From: Solirhodobacter olei
GTDB lineage: Bacteria; Pseudomonadota; Alphaproteobacteria; Rhodobacterales; Rhodobacteraceae
Direction of reading: 5' to 3'
Assembly (NCBI RefSeq): GCF_004010155.1
Contig: NZ_RRYH01000042.1
Coordinates: forward strand, 1 to 39,531
DNA length: 39,531 nucleotides
Positions 34,278 through 39,531 of the stretch are shown one piece after another (the stretch's first letter is position 1; each line of letters begins with the position of its first letter). Made by a program: the position numbers and the translations under genes. The notes under the pieces are model-generated. The model was not told the DNA's origin. It worked only from the letters and a program-made list of their open reading frames with translations, and searched no databases.

Positions 34278-35462
34278 ATGACGGTCCGCGCCTCCGACTC
34301 CCGAAAGGGAGCCTTGATTGACTTCATACAGGGGATCTATGGTCCTCCACCGATCACACTGCACCGGCCAGTTTTCGAGGGCAATGAACGTTTGTATCTA
34401 GTTGACAGCATCGATTCCAACTTTGTTTCTTCCGTTGGCGCCCGAGTTACAGAGTTCGAAGGACGGTTAGCCGCGTTCACCGGCGCCACCCACGGCATCG
34501 CAGCAGTTAACGGTACAGCGGCGCTTCACACCGCGCTGCTCTTAGTCGGTGTCGAGCGCGGGGATGAGGTCATTTCTCAGGCGCTGACCTTCGTCGCTAC
34601 GTGCAACGCGATCAACTATATCGGTGCTAGAGCAGTCTTCGTCGATGTCGACCGCGACACATTGGGTATGAGCCCTGAGGCATTGCGTTCGTGGCTGGAA
34701 ACTAACACTCGGTGCGAGGGCGGGCGAACGGTAAACGTCGCTACTGGCGCGAGGATAAAGGCCTGCGTGCCGATGCATACTTTTGGCATCCCCTGCCGCA
34801 TCGAAATGATCGCTGAGATTTGCGCCGAATTTGGCATCGCACTCGTTGAGGACACGGCGGAATCTCTGGGCAGCTATGTGGGTAAGAAGCACACCGGGAC
34901 TTTTGGTCAAATCGCCGCCTTTAGCTTTAATGGTAACAAGATAATCACCACCGGCGGTGGCGGGATGATTGTCACAAATGACGGTGAGATTGCTCGTCGC
35001 GCCAGGCATCTGACCACTACCGCCAAGCGCCCACATCGTTACGAGTTCTTCCATGATGAAGTTGGCTACAATTACCGCCTGCCTAACCTCAATGCCGCAT
35101 TAGGCTGCGCCCAGATGGAAGTCCTACCTGCGATGCTGAAGATCAAGGCTGAGGTAGCCGCCCGCTACCGTGCTTTCTGCAGCGAACAAGGCCTTCACTT
35201 TATCGAAGCGCCTGCTGGGACGACCTCGAACAATTGGCTGAACGCAATCCTCTTCGACGACCGCGCGGCGCGGGATGACTTCCTTAAGTTTAGCAACGAG
35301 ACCGGTGTGATGACGCGTCCGATTTGGCGGCTAATGACCGAGCTACCCATGTTTGCTGAGTGTCAGCAGGACGGGCTGGAACAGGCACGCTGGCTGGTTG
35401 ATCGTGTTGTTAACTTGCCTTCCAGTGTGCCGCAGAGCGAATTCGAAAGGCTAAAGCCATGA
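34278..35462 (+). CDS. legC: LegC/PglE-type UDP-4-amino-sugar aminotransferase
   Basis: PLP-dependent DegT-family enzyme of 394 residues very like LegC: LHRPVFEGNERLYLVDSIDS, FVSSVGARVTEFE, AVNGTAALHTALLL, QALTFVATCNAINYIGA, PMHTFGIPCRIEMI, VEDTAESLGSY (Asp192), Schiff-base Lys221 in SFNGNKIITTGGGGM, and YNYRLPNLNAALGCAQ. It should aminate the 4-keto group of UDP-2-acetamido-4-keto-2,4,6-trideoxyhexose made by the next gene. The ATG at 34278 follows AGGGAGTAAG; an in-frame start 34 codons earlier lacks a ribosome binding site. The stop overlaps the dehydratase start by 4 bases (ATGA). Confidence 0.9.
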   Translation: MTVRASDSRKGALIDFIQGIYGPPPITLHRPVFEGNERLYLVDSIDSNFVSSVGARVTEFEGRLAAFTGATHGIAAVNGTAALHTALLLVGVERGDEVISQALTFVATCNAINYIGARAVFVDVDRDTLGMSPEALRSWLETNTRCEGGRTVNVATGARIKACVPMHTFGIPCRIEMIAEICAEFGIALVEDTAESLGSYVGKKHTGTFGQIAAFSFNGNKIITTGGGGMIVTNDGEIARRARHLTTTAKRPHRYEFFHDEVGYNYRLPNLNAALGCAQMEVLPAMLKIKAEVAARYRAFCSEQGLHFIEAPAGTTSNNWLNAILFDDRAARDDFLKFSNETGVMTRPIWRLMTELPMFAECQQDGLEQARWLVDRVVNLPSSVPQSEFERLKP

Positions 35463-36649
35463 ACGACATCCTGAGATTGATAGGGCGTGAATGCGCTCTT
35501 TTCGCTGGTGATATAGCCTCAAACGGGGCGGCCCTCTCCGATACTGTGAGCTCGTCACGGTTCCTCGTAATTGGTGGAGCAGGCTCCATCGGACAAGCGG
35601 TAACTCGTGAGATTTTTAGACGCAATCCGCGCGCGCTTCATGTTGTGGACATCAGCGAAAACAACATGGTCGAGCTGGTAAGAGATATCCGCAGCACACT
35701 AGGTTACGGCGTCGGCGATTTCCGAACGTTCGCAATCGACTGCGGCGCCCGAGAATTCTCGGCGTTGATGGAGGCCGAGGCCGGTTACGACTTCGTACTG
35801 AACCTGTCGGCGCTAAAACATGTTCGCAGTGAAAAGGATCCTTTCACGCTAATGCGGCTAATTCAGGTGAACATTCTTAACACACTCTCGACGCTTGCCG
35901 TAGCACAAAAAATGGGTGCCCGCAAATATTTTTGCGTCTCAACTGATAAAGCTACGAACCCGGTTAACCTGATGGGAGCGAGTAAGCGGATCATGGAAAT
36001 GTTTCTAATGCGTGAAAGCCTCATGCTTCCGATCTCAACAGCACGCTTTGCAAATGTTGCATTCTCCGACGGTTCCCTTTTGCACGGGTTCAACCAGCGC
36101 ATTGCTAAGAAGCAGCCCATTGCGGCCCCTTACGACGTGCGCCGCTATTTTGTCACTCCTCAGGAATCCGGTGAGCTTTGCCTGATGTCGTGTCTGTTGG
36201 GCGGCAACCGCGATATCTTCTTTCCCAAGCTTAGTGAAGCGCTGCACCTCACCCGTTTTTCCGACATTGCTGTGCGATATCTTGAGACATTGGGCTACAC
36301 TCCACAAGAATGCGCGAGCGAAGACGAGGCGCGCGGCCGTGCGGCCGAGTTGATTGCAAAGCGGCGCTGGCCCGTCTATTTTTTCGCTTCAGACACTGCT
36401 GGCGAAAAGGACTTCGAGGAATTTTTTACCCAATCTGAGATACTTGACATGGATCGTTTCGATGCCATCGGAGTTATCCTTAATAATGCTGACTTCAACG
36501 GAGCCAGGCTTGACCATTTCCTTGCCGAGCTCAAACGTATCCATGCAGGGCCAACCTGGGACAAGACAGACATTGTTACTCTTTTTAACGAGGTGCTTCC
36601 CGATTTCCGACATGTGGATAACGGTCGCTATCTCGACGGCAGGATGTAA
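35459..36649 (+). CDS. CapD/PglF-type UDP-GlcNAc 4,6-dehydratase, soluble
   Basis: Extended short-chain dehydrogenase of 396 residues without the membrane segments of full-length PglF/CapD. It has the NAD-binding GGAGSIG (39-45), NLSALKHVRSEKDPF, and the catalytic region STDKATNPVNLMGASKR (161-177). There Met172 replaces the usual Tyr and Lys176 is kept, as is normal for this family. It should convert UDP-GlcNAc to the 4-keto-6-deoxy sugar that the preceding LegC-type enzyme aminates. Translation is coupled on both sides (4-base overlap upstream, next gene directly after the stop). Confidence 0.88.
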   Translation: MNDILRLIGRECALFAGDIASNGAALSDTVSSSRFLVIGGAGSIGQAVTREIFRRNPRALHVVDISENNMVELVRDIRSTLGYGVGDFRTFAIDCGAREFSALMEAEAGYDFVLNLSALKHVRSEKDPFTLMRLIQVNILNTLSTLAVAQKMGARKYFCVSTDKATNPVNLMGASKRIMEMFLMRESLMLPISTARFANVAFSDGSLLHGFNQRIAKKQPIAAPYDVRRYFVTPQESGELCLMSCLLGGNRDIFFPKLSEALHLTRFSDIAVRYLETLGYTPQECASEDEARGRAAELIAKRRWPVYFFASDTAGEKDFEEFFTQSEILDMDRFDAIGVILNNADFNGARLDHFLAELKRIHAGPTWDKTDIVTLFNEVLPDFRHVDNGRYLDGRM

Positions 36650-37333
36650 ATGATGCAGCGAATTCTTGATATAGTGTTTTCCGGCTCGGCACTCCTGATC
36701 CTGTCTCCACTTTTATTGCCTGTAGCAATCCTTCTTCGGCTCACGGGAGAGGGCGAAATATTCTTTCGGCAGAACCGCGTTGGCAAGGGTGGCGGCTACT
36801 TCGGCCTCATTAAATTCGCGACCATGCTGAAAAACAGTCCCAACCTTGGAACTGGCACGGTGACGCTCCAGGACGACCCGCGTGTCCTTCCGATCGGACG
36901 ATTCCTGCGCAAAAGCAAAATCAATGAGCTCCCTCAGCTAGTCAATATCTTACTGGGCGATATGAGCGTGATCGGCCCACGCCCCCAAACGAAGCGCTGC
37001 TTCGATGCATTTTCCGAGGGCTCCCAAGTGGCAATTACAACTGTGCGACCCGGGCTTTCGGGTATTGGATCAATCGTATTTCGCAGGGAGGAGGAACTGA
37101 TGCATTCGGCTACCAACCCGAACGCATTCTATGATAACGTGATCATGCCCTACAAAGGAGCGCTCGAAGAGTGGTATGTTCACCGGCAGGGTGTGGGGCT
37201 ATACTTTTTGCTGATAGGTCTCACTATTTGGGTAGTTGTTGCACCTCGCTCTTCGATTGCGTGGCGTTTGTTTCCCGATTTACCCTCTCCACCGCTGGAA
37301 CTTGCAGAGTTTGGAGATTGGCGTGGCGCTTAA
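36650..37333 (+). CDS. monotopic phosphoglycosyl transferase (bacterial sugar transferase)
   Basis: Protein of 227 residues that should start repeat-unit synthesis by moving a sugar-1-phosphate from UDP-sugar to undecaprenyl phosphate. An N-terminal re-entrant hydrophobic segment (about 5-30) is followed by FFRQNRVGKGG, LIKFATMLKNSPN, DDPRVLPIGRFLRKSKINELP and GDMSVIGPRPQT. In PglC the catalytic dyad is Asp-Glu in DELPQL; here the residues are Asn92-Glu93. A C-terminal hydrophobic segment follows (about 183-200). The likely substrate is the acetylated UDP-4-amino sugar made by the neighbouring genes. Confidence 0.87.
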   Translation: MMQRILDIVFSGSALLILSPLLLPVAILLRLTGEGEIFFRQNRVGKGGGYFGLIKFATMLKNSPNLGTGTVTLQDDPRVLPIGRFLRKSKINELPQLVNILLGDMSVIGPRPQTKRCFDAFSEGSQVAITTVRPGLSGIGSIVFRREEELMHSATNPNAFYDNVIMPYKGALEEWYVHRQGVGLYFLLIGLTIWVVVAPRSSIAWRLFPDLPSPPLELAEFGDWRGA

Positions 37334-37919
37334 GGCGAATGTTCTGCGTCAAGTTGCGGCGCTTCATGTATCAGAGCTCAACCAGGGGTTCCTCTCGGGT
37401 CTCGGACCACGGTTTCTAGTGTTGCTTTATGAGGCTATCGACGCAAATCCCAACACTGTATTGCTCGTCGATGAGCGCCAAGGAATGGTGATGGGCTTCG
37501 TCGCGGGAGGCAACAGCATGGGGACGATTTACCGTAGTCTTCTACGGAGACCGCTTGCTTTAGGGTTTGCTCTAGCGCCTCATTTGGTGCGTCCTGGTAC
37601 CCTGCGTGGGATTGTTGAACTTATCAGCCGCAGCCGCGCGGTCGATAGAAGAGACGGCACTGCGATTCCGGTACTTCCATCACACGAATTGTTTAGCATA
37701 GTCGTGGCTCCTTCAGCACGAGGCACTGGAGTCGCGGAGACACTCATTAACGCCCTCTCCGATCACTTTCGCGCTCAGGCAGTCGGCGCCTTCCGTATTG
37801 TGGTTGGTGCAGCTCTGTCTCCCGCGCACAGGTTTTACCTCCGTATGGGGGCTGAACCCATCGCGCGGACTGAGGTACACGCCGGAGCGGGATCTATAGT
37901 CTATGTGATGAAAGTCTAA
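37323..37919 (+). CDS. GNAT acetyltransferase of the 4-amino-sugar module
   Basis: Protein of 198 residues: RQVAALHVSELNQGFLSGLG and FLVLLYEAIDANPNTVLLVD, then FSIVVAPSARGTGVAETLIN (acetyl-CoA loop) and AHRFYLRMGAEP, all typical of GNAT enzymes. It probably acetylates the 4-amino group to give a QuiNAc4NAc (bacillosamine)-like sugar, the job done by PglD or WeeI in other systems; here the fold is different (GNAT, not beta-helix). The GTG at 37323 was chosen because TTTGGAG lies 7 bases upstream and it overlaps the preceding stop by 11 bases. An upstream in-frame start lies deep inside the previous gene. Confidence 0.8.
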   Translation: MALKANVLRQVAALHVSELNQGFLSGLGPRFLVLLYEAIDANPNTVLLVDERQGMVMGFVAGGNSMGTIYRSLLRRPLALGFALAPHLVRPGTLRGIVELISRSRAVDRRDGTAIPVLPSHELFSIVVAPSARGTGVAETLINALSDHFRAQAVGAFRIVVGAALSPAHRFYLRMGAEPIARTEVHAGAGSIVYVMKV

Positions 37920-38128
37920 CTTCTGTGGGTCACCTTCGGTCTCTTTGGAAGGGCAGGTACCCCGACTTCGACAGCTACGAGCCGTTTTGTGGCCTTGCGA
38001 TTGTTTCGGCTCGTGTGATTTCAATATGTTACGAGCCTCAGGCGGCTGCTTTCGGCGAAGTCGTGTTCTAACACGTCGTAGCTTGATGAGCTTTGCTGGA
38101 TTGTACAAGGCTGCTGTATCGTTCGTCC

Positions 38129-38371
38129 ATGTACACGCGCATCTCCGAATCCGGCGGTCGGCGTTACCTGCAACTCGTCGAAGGCCATCGCGACGAGACT
38201 TGCGAGGTGCGCATCAAGGTCGTCGCCAATCTGGGCCGGCTGGACAGGCTCAGCCCGGCCAAGCTTGATCCCTTGATCAACGGTCTCAATCGCGCCGTGG
38301 GACGGCTGGAGAATACCGAAGACGACATCAGCTATGAGTCTTCTGTCGGCTACGGCGATGTCTTTGCGTAA
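38129..38371 (+). pseudogene. IS1634-type transposase, N-terminal fragment
   Basis: About 80 codons beginning MYTRISESGGRRYLQLVEGH, then NLGRLDRLSPAKLDPLINGL, and ending GYGDVFA before a stop. This is the conserved N-terminus of IS1634-type (DDE_Tnp_1) transposases, which normally run to 500 or more residues. The catalytic part is missing. It lies 50 bases upstream of galE, so an ancestral IS was probably cut when the neighbouring galE segment joined. Confidence 0.72.
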
Positions 38372-38421
38372 CCGGCCGGTTTGGACACTTAGAGGCTTTA
38401 AGGCATATTTGAGGTATCAAA

Positions 38422-39438
38422 ATGAGAATTCTTGTTACAGGTGGCGTTGGTTATATAGGGTCGCATACGGTATTACAGCTCCTTCGCGCTGATCATGAAA
38501 TTCTTGTGTTTGATAACTACTCTAATAGCTCTCCCGAAGCCATGCGTCGAATTAAACATCTGAGCCAGCGCGAGCCGGAAATGATAATTGGAGACATTCA
38601 GGATTCAGTAGCATTGTCAAATGCATTTCGGTACTTTAGGCCAGACGCGGTCATTCATTTTGCAGGCCTAAAATCCGTAGGGGAGTCAAGCATTGTGCCC
38701 TTGCGATATTATGCAGAAAATATTGGGGGAACCGTTGAGATATTGAGGGCAATGGATGATGTTCAATGTAGGCGAATCGTCTTCTCTTCATCCGCGACCG
38801 TTTACGGGGTTGCAAGATATCTTCCATTCGATGAGGGTCACCCTCGAAACCCAGAAAGTCCTTACGGAAGAACAAAGTATTTCGTTGAAGAATTAATCAA
38901 GGACTGGACGGTTGCGGGTTTAGACCGTAGCGCCGTTCTGTTGCGTTATTTCAATCCCGTGGGTGCTGATGCATCTGCAATTCTAGGTGAAGACCCAAAT
39001 GGCCCTCCCAACAACCTCATGCCATACATCACACAAGTAGCGGTGGGACGTCTTGCGTGTTTAAGTATATTTGGAGATAATTACGAAACTCGAGATGGCA
39101 CCGGAGAACGAGACTATATTCATGTAGAGGACCTCGCAAGTGCTCACCTCGCGGCGCTTGAGTTTGGGGCGTGTCATGTCGGATGTGAAGCGATTAATAT
39201 TGGAACCGGCCATGGTGTAACTGTTCTCGAAATGATTGAAGCTTTCGAAGCTGCCAGCGGGCGAAAAATTCGCTTCAAGATTGTGGGACGTCGAGATGGT
39301 GATGTCGCACGGAGCTTCGCCTCAGTTGAGAAGGCGTACAAAAAGCTTGGGTGGAAGGCACGGTATGGAATTTATGAGATGTGCAGGTCAGCCTGGAACT
39401 GGCAGCTGCGCAATCCAGATGGATACCGACAACTTTAA
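38422..39438 (+). CDS. galE: UDP-glucose 4-epimerase
   Basis: Protein of 338 residues interconverting UDP-glucose and UDP-galactose (or the N-acetyl forms). The NAD motif is TGGVGYIGSH, where most family members have GGAGYIG. Other blocks are FDNYSNSSPEAM, HFAGLKSVGESS, FSSSATVYG (Ser124), and the catalytic Tyr148-xxx-Lys152 in SPYGRTKYF. RYFNPVGAD, NNLMPYITQVAVGR and GTGERDYIHVEDLA are all intact. The ATG at 38422 follows TTGAGGT. AT-rich composition sets it apart from the preceding amino-sugar genes but matches the flippase section, suggesting a common source. It should supply a galactose-type donor for the polysaccharide. Nothing can be assigned in the last 90 bases of the window. Confidence 0.95.
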   Translation: MRILVTGGVGYIGSHTVLQLLRADHEILVFDNYSNSSPEAMRRIKHLSQREPEMIIGDIQDSVALSNAFRYFRPDAVIHFAGLKSVGESSIVPLRYYAENIGGTVEILRAMDDVQCRRIVFSSSATVYGVARYLPFDEGHPRNPESPYGRTKYFVEELIKDWTVAGLDRSAVLLRYFNPVGADASAILGEDPNGPPNNLMPYITQVAVGRLACLSIFGDNYETRDGTGERDYIHVEDLASAHLAALEFGACHVGCEAINIGTGHGVTVLEMIEAFEAASGRKIRFKIVGRRDGDVARSFASVEKAYKKLGWKARYGIYEMCRSAWNWQLRNPDGYRQL

Positions 39439-39531
39439 GGGCATCTTCAGAATCTGCGCCTGATCTGTTGGCGGTGTAGAAATTGGCCCCGCTCCCGCGC
39501 GATCTCGGCCTTGCGCATCTTCGCATTCACC

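Noticed and set aside
39439-39531. Start of another gene at the right edge
   Set aside because: A short minus-strand frame reads protein-like (MRKAEIARERGQFLHRQQIR) but is cut by the window edge and cannot be assigned.
1-39531. CRISPR arrays, tRNA or rRNA genes
   Set aside because: I saw no regularly spaced repeats, no tRNA-like cloverleaf and no conserved rRNA sequence in the window.

Overview
The window looks like a stretch of an alphaproteobacterial genome, most probably Rhodobacterales-like. The evidence is high GC with strong GC3 bias over most of the window, a Ti/MobQ-type TraA-TraF pair, ArdC and DUF3768 plasmid genes, a gluconate-type TRAP operon under a LacI regulator, and an EPS-associated MarR regulator. 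A large plasmid, a chromid or an integrated plasmid segment would all fit; the sequence alone does not decide.

Layout. (1) 1-2.0 kb: an L,D-transpeptidase lipoprotein (minus strand) and a decayed response-regulator fragment. (2) 2.37-10.2 kb: a mobilisation block. It holds a hairpin-rich leader, an ArdC-type antirestriction protein, a DUF3768 protein, a candidate oriT (4994-5028), a 1592-residue relaxase-helicase TraA and a short TraF-type S26 protease. The predicted nick lies on the minus strand, so ArdC and DUF3768 would be in the leading region, first to enter a recipient, and oriented so that the transferred strand is their template. (3) 10.5-12.3 kb: a periplasmic gamma-glutamyltransferase. 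(4) 12.7-17.2 kb: a TRAP transporter (dctP, dctM, dctQ) with gluconokinase on the minus strand, divergent from a LacI regulator; a near-perfect LacI-type operator lies inside the operon promoter. (5) 17.4-21.7 kb: an ABC ATPase / FtsX permease / HlyD efflux operon.

(6) 22.2-39.4 kb: a mosaic surface-polysaccharide locus. It opens with an EPS-type MarR regulator and a 3-amino-3,6-dideoxyhexose module (GNAT, acyltransferase-ketoisomerase fusion, aminotransferase). A graveyard of IS630 and IS110 remnants follows. Next come visibly AT-rich genes for a WzxE-like flippase, two glycosyltransferases and an EpsG-type Wzy, with an IS3 element inserted between the glycosyltransferases. A GT4 glycosyltransferase and a bacillosamine-like module follow (LegC-type aminotransferase, CapD-type 4,6-dehydratase, monotopic phosphoglycosyl transferase, GNAT). 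An IS1634-type fragment precedes galE at the end.

Together the last block can make an unusual amino sugar, load it on a lipid carrier, extend it, flip it and polymerise it. No rmlA/rmlB, wza or wzc is present, so the locus continues outside the window or depends on genes elsewhere. The features most worth a second look are the oriT and its leading-region geometry, the tandem (second one dead) helicase module of TraA, the folded ArdC leader, the Asn-Glu phosphoglycosyl transferase and the shortened acyltransferase half of the ketoisomerase fusion.
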